DNA of 64,000 nucleotides from Gordonia asplenii (GTDB lineage Bacteria > Actinomycetota > Actinomycetes > Mycobacteriales > Mycobacteriaceae). The stretch is taken from NCBI RefSeq assembly GCF_012933505.1, contig NZ_JABBNB010000023.1, forward strand, positions 1 to 64,000, in the 5' to 3' direction. A program made the position numbers and the translations under genes. Shown here one piece after another: positions 1-7,889 of the stretch; the stretch's first letter is position 1; each line of letters starts with the position of its first letter. Under the pieces are notes generated by a model. It did no database searches, was not told the origin of the DNA, and saw nothing but the letters and a program-made list of their open reading frames with translations.

Positions 1-2
1 AC

Positions 3-329
3 CTGTTCGACACCCTCACCCACATCCGCTTCGCCGACCCACCCACCACACCCACCACCACCAGCAGCACCAGCACTGGCAGGAAGAAGCAGCGGCGGCG
101 GTCGGCGTCGACCGTCGACAAACAACGCCGCCGCCAACAAGAACGCGACGCCAATCGAGCCGAACGCGAAACCGCCCAGGCCGCGCACGCAGCCGCCGCC
201 GAACACGACCGCGGCACCGGTGACCCCGTCACATACTGGCGGATCCGCTCCCACCATCCGAGTCCCACCAGTCACACCCGTGACAACGAACCGTTACCGC
301 AATACGACGACACCCCACCACCCTTCTAA
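3..329 (+). CDS. C-terminal tail of a probable DUF222/HNH-endonuclease family protein (partial)
   Basis: An open frame enters from the left edge and stops at TAA 327-329. The visible 108 residues are a low-complexity Pro/Thr/Ser stretch, a basic segment rich in Arg and Lys, a short charged helix rich in Ala, Arg and Glu, then a DPVTYWRI motif and a final DDTPPPF. The abundant actinobacterial 13E12/DUF222-HNH proteins commonly end in such a basic, Pro-Pro-Phe tail, so I infer this family, but the catalytic HNH region lies outside the window. The same tail is repeated in decayed form just downstream. Confidence in the reading frame is high; confidence in the family is moderate. Confidence 0.5.
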   Translation: MFDTLTHIRFADPPTTPTTTSSTSTGRKKQRRRSASTVDKQRRRQQERDANRAERETAQAAHAAAAEHDRGTGDPVTYWRIRSHHPSPTSHTRDNEPLPQYDDTPPPF

Positions 330-420
330 ACCATGCACATGCGGCGCTCAAACCGAACGCGACAACCCACCCGGAACTCCCGACCGCGGCCAAAAGTGCT
401 GCGGCACAGTTCATCCCACA

Positions 421-642
421 CAGATGCGGCGGTCGGCGGCGACGGTCGACAAGCAACGCCGCCGTCAACGCGAACGCGAAACCACCGAAGCCGCGTACGC
501 AGCAGCCGTCGAACGCGACCGCATCGCCGGCGAGCCCGTCACATACTGGCGTATCCGCCTCCCCGATACCACAAATCCCACCAGCAACATCCGTGACAAC
601 GAACCGTTACCGCAATACGACGACACCCCACCACCCTTCTAG
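421..642 (+). pseudogene. Second, orphan copy of the same protein tail
   Basis: This segment re-encodes the basic helix, a variant of the TYWRI motif and an identical last 15 residues ending DDTPPPF, with a stop at 640-642. It has no start or upstream domain of its own. The offset from the first copy is 331 bases at the helix and 313 at the stop, so the first copy is longer by six codons net. The linker between copies (about 345-425) recurs before the third copy (about 660-770), so linker and tail were duplicated together. I read this as a decayed tandem duplication and not as an expressed gene. Confidence 0.6.
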
Positions 643-659
643 AACCAGGCACCACACCG

Positions 660-865
660 ACGCTCAAACCGACCGCGACAGCGCATCTGTCTGTTCCGCA
701 CCCGCCCACCGCGAGCCTCCCGACCGCGGCCAAAAGCGCCGCAGCACAGTAAATCCCACAGGTGCGAGGGTCTCGACGCCCCCATCGAACACCCAGGCCC
801 CAGTCGCCCCACCAGTTACAACGAATCGTTACATCGAACAACTCCCCCGAGCTCGCTTCGGTGGA
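660..865 (+). repeat. Third, strongly degenerate copy of linker plus tail
   Basis: The linker motif CGACCGCGGCCAAAAG, present at 394-409, recurs at 721-736, followed by a recognisable but frame-broken remnant of the tail (ACAACGAATCGTTAC near 818-832 against ACAACGAACCGTTAC in the intact copies). Decay increases from copy one to copy three. Nothing else coding is visible between 642 and the repeat element at 947. Confidence 0.5.
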
Positions 866-946
866 ACCGGCCGACTTTCGCTCACCGGTGGGAGGCAATG
901 GGCTACAACACTGGTAGTGGCGTATCGCGGCTAAAGAGTTGTGTGA

Positions 947-1118
947 TGTCGAAACCTCTCAACCACAACGACTTTCGACGGTCCGCGCCAATATCGGCGA
1001 TGACACCCGGCAAGCGTCGCGTGTGCACCCTACGGATGCACACGCCTCGATGTTCGATACCATCACAGCTCGACGCGTGCGCTACCATCAAATGCATTGT
1101 GGTACAGGGGTTTCGACA
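947..1118 (+). repeat. 172-bp dispersed element, copy A (core with terminal inverted repeats)
   Basis: The element begins TGTCGAAACC and ends with the exact inverse GGTTTCGACA. Two further copies lie at 40820-40992 (inverted) and 46580-46750, nearly identical and differing by only one base in length between neighbours. Inside are a strong hairpin (GTGTGCA ... TGCACAC, 1021-1043) and an imperfect palindrome centred on ATGCAT (1083-1104). No reading frame is conserved. The right flank continues into the REP-like tail that the IS701-family element interrupts. Confidence 0.85.
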
Positions 1119-1142
1119 CGCTCGTCACTTCGACTCGGCTAG

Positions 1143-2568
1143 TACTACAGCCGTAGATCGGTGGTGGTGTGGTGTTGCGGCGTGTTTGCGCTGGTAGAGG
1201 CGACCGCCGGGGCATGATTTGAGGATTTGTGAAGAAACTAAATACGTCCGCGGCGGCCGCGGCTTTGAGGGTAGACCATGACCGGTGGACCGCACAGCTG
1301 GATGTGTTGATCGACGTGATCAGCCCGCGGTTCGCGCGCCGTGAGGCGGCTGGCAATGCGGCGGCGTTCATCGTGGGAGTGTTGTCGTCGTTGCAGTCGA
1401 AAAACTGTTGGACCATCGCGGAACTGTCGGGGCACAGATCACCGGACAGGTTGCAGCATGTGCTGTCCCGCGCGAAATGGGACGCCGACGACGTACGGCG
1501 GGATCTGCAGGCGTTGGTCGTTGATGCATTCGGATCCGGTGACGCGATCCTCGTCGTCGATGAGACCGGCGATCTGAAGAAGGGCACCAAAACTGTTGGG
1601 GTGCAACGCCAGTACACCGGTACGGCGGGTCGGATCGAGAACAGTCAGGTCGCGGTGTACCTCGCCTACGCCGGTAGCGGCGGGTATGGATTCCTTGACC
1701 GTGCCCTGTACCTGCCGCAGTCGTGGACCGACGATCCGACTCGGTGCGCACAGGCCGGGGTACCCGCCGATATCGAGTTCGCGACGAAACCCGCGTTGGC
1801 CGCGGGCATGATCGCCGACGCCCTCGATGCGGGCGTACCGGCCTGCTGGGTTGCCGGCGACGAAGTATACGGGGCAGACCCGACGCTGCGAACTATGCTG
1901 CCCGACAGGAAGATCGGCTATGTGCTTGGCGTGGCCGCCAACCGCACCGTCCCCACCGCCGGCGGTGACATCCGGGTCGACGAGTTGGCCGACGGGCTGC
2001 GTGCGCGGGCGTGGCGACGGCTGTCGGCCGGCGACGGAGCCACGGGCCGCCGCTGGTATTCGTGGGCCAGGGTCGCCACCACCGAGACACCCGACACCGG
2101 CACGTGCACGGTGCTGGTCGGTCGCAACGATCGCACCGGTGAGCTGGCGTACTACCGCTGCTACACCCCGCACCCGGTGGCACTGACCGCGCTGGTACGG
2201 GTAGCCGGGCGACGCTGGATTGTGGAGGAATCGTTTCAGTCGAGCAAGGGACTGACCGGGCTCGAGGAGCATCAGGTGCGAACCTGGACGTCGTGGCATC
2301 GCTGGACGATCCTGGTGATGCTCGCTCACGCATTCCTGGCCGTCGCCACCGCCGAGCAACGCACCCACGACACCGCCGACCGATCGCTGATCCGGTTGAG
2401 TGTCAACGAGTTCCGCCGACTATTCATCGCACTCTTACTGCCGCCAACCCAGTCAACCCGTCAACTCCTACGCTGGTCCCATTGGCGACGCAGGCACCAA
2501 AAACGCGCCCAACAATGCCACCAAAAACACAGAGCCACAACACAATAACCAAATCTACGACTGTAGTA
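1143..2568 (+). mobile_element. Complete IS701-family insertion sequence, 1426 bp, CTAG target duplication
   Basis: Terminal inverted repeats TACTACAGCCGTAGAT (left, 1143-1158) and TACTACAGTCGTAGAT (right end read inward, 2553-2568) differ at one base. The flanks are CTAG at 1139-1142 and CTAG at 2569-2572, the 4-bp YTAR-type duplication typical of IS701-family elements. An uninterrupted equivalent of the target, GACTCGGCTAGCGCTACTTC, occurs at 40995-41014, which supports the boundaries. The single transposase gene inside is intact, so the element could be active. Confidence 0.93.
1229..2548 (+). CDS. IS701-family DDE transposase
   Basis: This 439-residue protein catalyses cut-and-paste movement of the surrounding element. 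The acidic triad is visible: Asp111 in VVDETGD, Asp211 in AGDEVYG and a Glu at about 333-334 in VEESFQSSKG. The segment KGTKTVGVQRQYTG after the first Asp is characteristic of the IS701/DDE_5 group. Translation starts at GTG 1229, a little downstream of a GAGG sequence. The frame ends 20 bases before the right end of the element. The C-terminus is basic. No frameshift or stop is seen. Confidence 0.92.
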   Translation: MKKLNTSAAAAALRVDHDRWTAQLDVLIDVISPRFARREAAGNAAAFIVGVLSSLQSKNCWTIAELSGHRSPDRLQHVLSRAKWDADDVRRDLQALVVDAFGSGDAILVVDETGDLKKGTKTVGVQRQYTGTAGRIENSQVAVYLAYAGSGGYGFLDRALYLPQSWTDDPTRCAQAGVPADIEFATKPALAAGMIADALDAGVPACWVAGDEVYGADPTLRTMLPDRKIGYVLGVAANRTVPTAGGDIRVDELADGLRARAWRRLSAGDGATGRRWYSWARVATTETPDTGTCTVLVGRNDRTGELAYYRCYTPHPVALTALVRVAGRRWIVEESFQSSKGLTGLEEHQVRTWTSWHRWTILVMLAHAFLAVATAEQRTHDTADRSLIRLSVNEFRRLFIALLLPPTQSTRQLLRWSHWRRRHQKRAQQCHQKHRATTQ

Positions 2569-2572
2569 CTAG

Positions 2573-2685
2573 CGCTACTTCGACTCGGCTAGCGCCTCGC
2601 TCAGCACGGCGCTCGTCCGGCTCAACCAGCAGAGGGGCGCTTCGACCGGTGAAACCAGGTTGAGCGAGCGGAGCGAGTCGAAACC
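2573..2685. repeat. REP-like palindromic repeats, right part of composite A
   Basis: 2573-2630 is the continuation of the composite repeat interrupted by the IS; it ends at GGCTCAACCAGC (2619-2630), as composites B and C do. A separate unit at 2655-2685 has the palindromic core GAGCGAGCGGAGCGAGTCG flanked by GGTT and AACC. Such units are scattered in intergenic DNA of many high-GC actinobacteria. They encode nothing and may act as transcription stops or as recombination sites. Confidence 0.7.
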
Positions 2686-2699
2686 CGCCGGCCGGGTAA

Positions 2700-2800
2700 T
2701 GACGCAACCCGCAGCGTCGCAGTGGTTTCGACTCGGCTTCGCCTCGCTCAACCAGCGGAATGCGGCGAAGCGGGGTGCGCGCAAAATATCAATACCATTA
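2700..2800 (+). repeat. Second repeat family (R2), copy 1
   Basis: A 101-bp unit running from a CGCAACCCGCAGCGTC segment through a GGTTTCGACTCGGCTTCGCC REP core to the AT-rich end ATATCAATACCATTA. It recurs in opposite orientation at 46358-46459 with most positions conserved. In both places it lies beside a composite repeat, so the two repeat families travel or accumulate together. No coding potential is seen. Confidence 0.75.
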
Positions 2801-2814
2801 GCCTCGACACATTA

Positions 2815-3228
2815 TTAGTCGCTTGAGGCCGCCTTTACGAGCAGCTCGAGAAGTGCGGTCCGCTCCGTGGTGTCCAATTTGCCGATGGTCTCCTCCAGTA
2901 CAGACTCGACGACGCTGACACCGGCCTCAAAGGACTGCTCGCCCGACTTCGTCAGGCCGTGGCGAACGGCTCGGCCCGGGCCGTCGATGCGAACCAACAG
3001 GCCACGGTCGACCATGCGTCTGGCCAGCTCGCCCATCGATTGGTCGGTCTGGAAAGTCAGCACCGCGAGCGCGTGAAGAGTGGCGTCGGGCTGCTCATGC
3101 ACGTGGCGCAGAACGTCCCACTGCACCAGTGAGAGTCCCACGTCGGCCAGACGACGGTTCGCCTCCCGATGGTGGATCCACTGGAGCCGCTTCACAGCCA
3201 AACCGATGTCCCGTAGACGAGTAGCCAC
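2815..3228 (-). CDS. MarR-family transcriptional regulator
   Basis: A winged-helix repressor of about 137 residues. The recognition region around LSLVQWDVLRHV followed by MGELARRMVDRGLLVR, and the wing GPGRAVRHGLTKSG, are typical of MarR proteins. The frame extends further upstream, but that would put the start inside the divergent hydrolase gene. GTG 3228 gives a normal MarR N-terminus of about 28 residues before the first core helix, with AAGGAACC some 15 bases upstream; GTG 3264 is an alternative. It is divergent from the alpha/beta hydrolase, and two copies of a palindromic site lie between them. The likely role is repression of the hydrolase and of itself. Confidence 0.85.
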   Translation of the reverse strand: MATRLRDIGLAVKRLQWIHHREANRRLADVGLSLVQWDVLRHVHEQPDATLHALAVLTFQTDQSMGELARRMVDRGLLVRIDGPGRAVRHGLTKSGEQSFEAGVSVVESVLEETIGKLDTTERTALLELLVKAASSD

Positions 3229-3243
3229 GGAACGACTGTATCT

Positions 3244-3286
3244 CAGGTTCCTTGCATAGATCACGAAAGCTATATAAGGTTCCTTA
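3244..3286. promoter_or_regulatory. Two putative MarR operators with promoter
   Basis: TAAGGTTCCTTA at 3275-3286 is an inverted repeat (TAAGG/CCTTA around TT), and a second related palindrome, CAGGTTCCTTG, lies at 3244-3254. Their centres are 32 bp apart, three helical turns, which suits cooperative binding. The first overlaps a TATATAAG stretch (3271-3278) that could be the -10 box, directly before the hydrolase ATG at 3289. That ATG has almost no leader, so the transcript may be leaderless. Confidence 0.6.
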
Positions 3287-3288
3287 GT

Positions 3289-4053
3289 ATGAATCTGGAT
3301 ATCAATGGCACTCAGCTCACAGTCGCCGACCACGGCGACGGCTTCCCGATCCTGCTACTGCACGGCGGTGGTGGACCGCAAACCGTCGCCACCTGGGGCG
3401 AGGAGCTGGCCGAAACACGCGGCTTACGCGTGATCGTCCCGACGCATCCCGGATTCGCCGGGACGCCCCGACCAACCGAACTTCGCACCATCGGTCAACT
3501 CGCCGAACTCTACGTGCGGCTGCTTGACGCACTGGACGCGACGAATGTGCTGGTCGTCGGCAATTCCATCGGCGGCTGGATCACCGCGGAGATGGCGATC
3601 CTGGCCTCACCGCGCGTGCGCGGATATGTGATCGTCAACGGCACCGGAGTCGAGTCACCCGGAAACCCGGTCGCCGACTTCTTCAGTCTGACGCCCGACG
3701 AGATCGCACGGTACAGCTATGCAAACCCCGTCCGCTTCGGGCTCGACCCCACCAAGCTTGCGCCGGCCGCGCGGCAGATGATGACACAGAACCGAGCGAC
3801 GCTAGAGATCTACGGGGGCACCACCATGACGGACCCGACCCTGGGCACGCGCCTTGCCACAGTCTCGACCCCGACGCTGGTGGTGTGGGGAGAAGCTGAT
3901 CGAATCGCACCCCGCGCCATCGGCGACGCCTTCGTCGATTCGATTCCCGGGGCCGACTTCGAACTCATGCGCGATGCCGGTCACCTGCCCCAGATCGAAC
4001 AGCCCACCGCCTTGGCCGACATCGTCGAACGCTTCGGTCTGCGGGTCCGTTAG
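3289..4053 (+). CDS. Alpha/beta hydrolase
   Basis: A 254-residue soluble hydrolase of the alpha/beta fold. The oxyanion loop HGGGG (25-29), the nucleophile elbow GNSIGG (Ser93), the acid Asp204 in GEADRI and the base His232 in AGHLPQ form a complete catalytic triad. The substrate cannot be told from sequence; meta-cleavage-product or small ester hydrolases are the closest style. The gene is divergent from the MarR regulator and is probably induced when a ligand releases that repressor. The ATG has no Shine-Dalgarno sequence, consistent with leaderless expression. Confidence 0.88.
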   Translation: MNLDINGTQLTVADHGDGFPILLLHGGGGPQTVATWGEELAETRGLRVIVPTHPGFAGTPRPTELRTIGQLAELYVRLLDALDATNVLVVGNSIGGWITAEMAILASPRVRGYVIVNGTGVESPGNPVADFFSLTPDEIARYSYANPVRFGLDPTKLAPAARQMMTQNRATLEIYGGTTMTDPTLGTRLATVSTPTLVVWGEADRIAPRAIGDAFVDSIPGADFELMRDAGHLPQIEQPTALADIVERFGLRVR

Positions 4054-4066
4054 TGAGATCCGGCCC

Positions 4067-5587
4067 TCACCGGACAGCGGCGACGATCTCCTCGACCGCG
4101 CCGCGCACCTTCGCCGCATCATCGGGCACCAGACCTATCCGCGTGCGACGTTCGACGACGTCGTCGAACGTCAGAGCGCCCTCGTGTGTCAGGGCGTACT
4201 CGATCTCCGCCCGCGTCACGTCGATTCTCTCAGCGATGGGCGATCCGGCGTCGGGAACTGTTGCGCTACTCAGGACCTTGGCCGACTCCGTCCCGAACCG
4301 CGCGACGAGCGATGCCGGCAACTCACCACGACTCGGACCGCCGGAAGCGCCGATCAGCGGCGTCGATGTGGTGATGCAGGGGCGCGAAACAAGTTGTGCC
4401 GCATCGACCGCGGCGTCGACGGCGTCCTGTGCCATCCGACGATAGGTGGTCAGCTTACCGCCGACGATGCTCACCAGCGTCGAATCATTCACCCGCACAG
4501 CATGTTTACGTGACACATCGGCGAGCGATCCGTCGCCGCCGCCGGAAGTGTCGATCAGTGGCCGCAGACCCGAATAGGTGCCGCGGATATCAGAGCGTGA
4601 AAGTGGTTGGCGCAGTGCGACGTTCACGGTGTAGAGCAGGAAATCGATCTCGTCGTCGTCGGGGGTGGGGACGTCGGGGATCTCTCCCGGTGCGTCGACG
4701 TCGGTCAGCCCCAAATAGACTCGCCCCAGCTGTTCGGGCATGGCGAAGACGAACCTGCTGATCGATCCGGCGACCGGAACCGTCAGTGCCGCAGTCGGAT
4801 TGCCGAACGACTCGGCGTCGAAGACGAGATGCGTGCCGCGGCTCGGACGGATGCGCAACGTCGAGTCGACGTCGCCCGCCCACACCCCGGTGGCGTTGAT
4901 GACACTTCGCGCCGCGACGTCGAAGCTCTCCCCAGTGCGACCGTCGGTGAGCGTCGCACCGGTTCCGGTGACGTTCGACGCCCGCGTGTAGGTGCAGACG
5001 GTGGCGCCGAAAACCGCTGCGGTGCGCGCGATTCCGACCACAAGCCGGGCATCGTCGATGAGCTGACCGTCGTAGGTACCCACGCCGCCGCGCAATCCGG
5101 CGCGCGCCACGGTCGGCGCCGCCTCGATCATCTGCGCGGCGCTGAGAGCTCCGGGACCGGGCAACACCGACGTCGGCGTCCGCGCGACCCGCCGCAGCAC
5201 ATCACCCGCACGAAAACCGGTGCGCACCAACTGCTTCGAGCGTCGGTCGCCGAAATCGGGGACCACCTGGTGCAGCGGCGAAATGAGGTGTGGCGCAATG
5301 GTCGTCATCAGGTGATGTCGTTCGATGGCGCTCTCATAGGCGATTGAGACGCTCGCCGACGCCAGGTACCGCAGACCGCCGTGGACCAGTTTGCTCGACC
5401 AGCGCGACGTCCCGAACGCGAGATCATTCGCTTCGACCAGCGCGACCGACAATCCCCGGGACGCGGCGTCAAGCGCTGTGCCGCAACCGGTTACGCCGCC
5501 ACCGATGACGAGGACGTCGAGCGGTTCACGCCGCTCGGCGAGCTTCTGTAGGTCGGTGCGACGGCGCTGGGCGTTCAAAGCAGACAT
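4067..5587 (-). CDS. glpD: Glycerol-3-phosphate dehydrogenase, FAD-dependent
   Basis: A 506-residue membrane-associated flavoenzyme that oxidises glycerol 3-phosphate to dihydroxyacetone phosphate and passes electrons to quinone. The N-terminus shows the dinucleotide-binding motif VLVIGGGVTGCG, followed by GTSRWSSKLVHGGLRYL, the family signature. The long upstream extension of the frame is discarded: ATG 5587 starts MSALNAQ and overlaps the TetR stop by one base (TGATG), suggesting translational coupling. The order glpD/TetR/flavoprotein/diacylglycerol kinase matches Rv2249c-Rv2252, so this corresponds to glpD1. Its 3' end converges on the hydrolase gene with a 13-base gap. Confidence 0.92.
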   Translation of the reverse strand: MSALNAQRRRTDLQKLAERREPLDVLVIGGGVTGCGTALDAASRGLSVALVEANDLAFGTSRWSSKLVHGGLRYLASASVSIAYESAIERHHLMTTIAPHLISPLHQVVPDFGDRRSKQLVRTGFRAGDVLRRVARTPTSVLPGPGALSAAQMIEAAPTVARAGLRGGVGTYDGQLIDDARLVVGIARTAAVFGATVCTYTRASNVTGTGATLTDGRTGESFDVAARSVINATGVWAGDVDSTLRIRPSRGTHLVFDAESFGNPTAALTVPVAGSISRFVFAMPEQLGRVYLGLTDVDAPGEIPDVPTPDDDEIDFLLYTVNVALRQPLSRSDIRGTYSGLRPLIDTSGGGDGSLADVSRKHAVRVNDSTLVSIVGGKLTTYRRMAQDAVDAAVDAAQLVSRPCITTSTPLIGASGGPSRGELPASLVARFGTESAKVLSSATVPDAGSPIAERIDVTRAEIEYALTHEGALTFDDVVERRTRIGLVPDDAAKVRGAVEEIVAAVR

Positions 5588-6249
5588 CAGGAGTTCTCCG
5601 GTTCGGGATAGCGTGGGCCGCGTAGCGGCCCCGACTGTGGGTTGTGCAGGTATGAGGCGAGGGCGTGATGCAGTTCGACGGTCCAGTCGTCGCCGAGGAT
5701 CGGCTCGACGAGCGACCGCGACTGCACCGCGGACTGGGTGATCAACAGGACCATGGCGGCGAGTTTGTCGGGGTCGCCGGCGCGGACGTGACCGTCGCGC
5801 TGTGCGTCGGCGATGCCGTCGGCCAGCAGTCGCAGCAGGCCGCGTTGACTTTGGCCGAGCCGGTCGAACACGTACGGCGTCATGAAGTCGGAGCGCGCGG
5901 TCCACAGCACGGCGAACAGCTCGTCGTCGCGCATGGCGGCCGCGATGCGGACTACCTGATCGACGGTGGCGTCGAATCCGCGTCCGGTGCGTAGGGGCGT
6001 GGTCCCGGTGACGGCGTCGACGATCCGCCCGACTTCGCGCGTCATCAGGTCGCGCAGCAGGGCATCCATGTCGGCCCAGCGGCGGTACACCGTCGGGCGG
6101 CTGACGCCGGCTTCGCGAGCGACCTCGGCGAGGGTGACCCGACGACCCTGATGTCGCAGTACCGCGGCGCGGGTGGCGTCGAGAACGCGGTCGGCGATTT
6201 CGTCGCCCGCTGAGCTGGAAACACTCGAAGTGTCGTTACGGATTGACAT
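5587..6249 (-). CDS. TetR-family regulator of the glpD/flavoprotein locus
   Basis: A 220-residue repressor. The N-terminal helix-turn-helix reads VTLAEVAREAGVSRPTVYRRW; the C-terminal half is a helical ligand domain with no recognisable specificity. ATG 6249 is preferred over GTG 6261 because the latter overlaps the operator. The gene is the first of a two-gene unit with glpD and is divergent from the FAD oxidase, with a 20-base gap holding a palindrome. It corresponds in position to Rv2250c. It probably senses a lipid or acyl intermediate and controls both arms, which is inference from layout. Confidence 0.88.
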   Translation of the reverse strand: MSIRNDTSSVSSSAGDEIADRVLDATRAAVLRHQGRRVTLAEVAREAGVSRPTVYRRWADMDALLRDLMTREVGRIVDAVTGTTPLRTGRGFDATVDQVVRIAAAMRDDELFAVLWTARSDFMTPYVFDRLGQSQRGLLRLLADGIADAQRDGHVRAGDPDKLAAMVLLITQSAVQSRSLVEPILGDDWTVELHHALASYLHNPQSGPLRGPRYPEPENS

Positions 6250-6262
6250 AGTGTGTAACACT
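6250..6262. promoter_or_regulatory. Putative TetR operator
   Basis: AGTGTGTAACACT is a perfect inverted repeat (AGTGT, 3-base centre, ACACT) between the divergent starts at 6249 and 6270. With only 20 bases between the two genes, bound repressor would block both. Confidence 0.65.
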
Positions 6263-6269
6263 GTAGCTC

Positions 6270-7889
6270 ATGACGAACTCATTCGCTGCCCGATTGCCAC
6301 AACCGCCGATGAAATGGGATGCGTGGGGCGACCCCGAATCAGCCGCTCCGCTGTCCGACTCGATGTCGACACTGATCCGGGGGATGCTCGGCGTCGATGC
6401 CGAACCCGCCGCACCGCGAGAGCCCGCCGACGTCGAACTTTCACCATCGCGTCTCACCGCCGCCGACATCGATGCGTTGAGCGGGATCGTCGGGCCGGAG
6501 TGGGTCTCGGCCGACGATGCCGACCGACTGCCTCGCGCCGGCGGAAAATCAACGCTTGACCTGCTGCGGCGACGCCGGGCCGGGCAAGACGCGCCCGACG
6601 CCGTGGTGCTGCCGGCCGACACCGGCGAGGTGGCCGCGATCCTCGAGTGGTGCTCCGCCAACGGCGTCGCGGTGGTCCCGTTCGGCGGTGGAACGAGTGT
6701 CGTCGGCGGACTCGACCCGCTGGCCGGACCATTGCGTGCGGTGATCAGCGTCGACCTGCGTCGGCTCGATGCACTGATCGCGCTCGACGAGGTGTCGGGC
6801 ATCGCGACGCTCGGCGCAGGCATGACCGGACCCGCGGCGGAGGCCGCCCTGGCCGAGCGCGGATTCTCGCTGGGCCACTTCCCGCAGAGCTTCCGTTTCG
6901 CGACGATCGGCGGTTTCGCGGTGACGCGGTCCTCGGGCCAGGCGTCGGCGGGTTACGGGCGCTTCGACGACATGGTCATCGACCTCACCCTCGTCTCCCC
7001 CGCCGGCGTGCTCACCGTCGGGCGCGCGCAGAAGTCGGCCGCCGGGCCCGACCTCCGGCAGCTGATCATGGGATCGGAGGGCACCTTCGGCATCGTGACC
7101 GCGGTTTCGGTTCGGGTCCACCGGCTGCCGGCGACGACCGGCTACGAGGCGTGGCGCTTCGACTCCTTCGCCGCGGCCGCGACGGCGTTCCGGACGCTTG
7201 CTCAGGAGGGCGTCATGCCGACGGTGCTGCGCGTCTCCGACGAGGCCGAGACCGCCCTCAACCTGGCGCGACCCAGTGAAATAGGCGAGGCCAACTCCGA
7301 CGACGCGCTGCCCGCCGGCGGCTGCCTGGCCATCACCACCTTCGAAGGGTCGCCGACCGCAGTGGCCGCGCGGATGAGCGTGACACGCGAAATCTTCACT
7401 GCCGCAGGAGGATTGTCGGGCGGCGAGGGGCCGGCCCGCAGCTGGGAGCACGGCCGCTTCAACGCGCCCTATCTGCGCGACGCGCTGCTCGACATCGGCG
7501 TCGGCTGCGAGACCCTGGAAACTGCGACCGTATGGTCGAAGGTCGACGCTGTGAAGGCCGCCGTCACAACGGCTTTGACGTCGGCGCTGCCGGAGCCGAC
7601 GGTCGTGATGTGCCACATCTCGCACACTTACGCGGCGGGTGCATCGTTGTACTTCACCGTCGTATACCGCCAGGAGGGCGATCCGATCGCCCAGTGGTCG
7701 GCGGCGAAAACCGCTGCGTCGCAGGCGATGAGCGACGCCGGGGCGTCGATCACCCACCACCACGCGGTCGGCGTCGACCACAAGCCGTGGCTGATCGCCG
7801 AGGACGGCGAGCTGGGCATCGCGGCACTCGCCGCGGTGAAACGCGTATTCGATCCCGCCGGCGTGTGCAATCCCGGCAAACTGATCTGA
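6270..7889 (+). CDS. FAD-linked oxidase, alkyldihydroxyacetonephosphate-synthase-like
   Basis: A 539-residue flavoprotein of the FAD_binding_4 / vanillyl-alcohol-oxidase superfamily. The FAD-binding stretch VVPFGGGTSVVGG and the later FATIGGFAVTRSSGQASAGYGR segment match alkyl-DHAP synthases, as do the His-rich SITHHHAVGVDHKPW segment and the final FDPAGVCNPGKL. Alkyl-DHAP synthase exchanges the acyl group of acyl-DHAP for a fatty alcohol to make ether lipids. Next to glpD, which produces DHAP, and a lipid kinase, a role in ether or phospholipid metabolism is plausible but unproven. It is the counterpart of Rv2251. Its stop overlaps the next start (TGATG). Confidence 0.85.
   Translation: MTNSFAARLPQPPMKWDAWGDPESAAPLSDSMSTLIRGMLGVDAEPAAPREPADVELSPSRLTAADIDALSGIVGPEWVSADDADRLPRAGGKSTLDLLRRRRAGQDAPDAVVLPADTGEVAAILEWCSANGVAVVPFGGGTSVVGGLDPLAGPLRAVISVDLRRLDALIALDEVSGIATLGAGMTGPAAEAALAERGFSLGHFPQSFRFATIGGFAVTRSSGQASAGYGRFDDMVIDLTLVSPAGVLTVGRAQKSAAGPDLRQLIMGSEGTFGIVTAVSVRVHRLPATTGYEAWRFDSFAAAATAFRTLAQEGVMPTVLRVSDEAETALNLARPSEIGEANSDDALPAGGCLAITTFEGSPTAVAARMSVTREIFTAAGGLSGGEGPARSWEHGRFNAPYLRDALLDIGVGCETLETATVWSKVDAVKAAVTTALTSALPEPTVVMCHISHTYAAGASLYFTVVYRQEGDPIAQWSAAKTAASQAMSDAGASITHHHAVGVDHKPWLIAEDGELGIAALAAVKRVFDPAGVCNPGKLI

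Noticed and set aside
3229..3333. Longer MarR protein starting inside the hydrolase gene
   Set aside because: The extra N-terminal residues do not look like MarR sequence, and the start would lie inside the divergent coding region and beyond both operators.
5588..5905. N-terminal extension of glpD to 612 residues
   Set aside because: The extra 106 codons are Arg/Pro-rich, antisense-like to nothing useful, and overlap the TetR gene in another frame; ATG 5587 gives a standard GlpD start.
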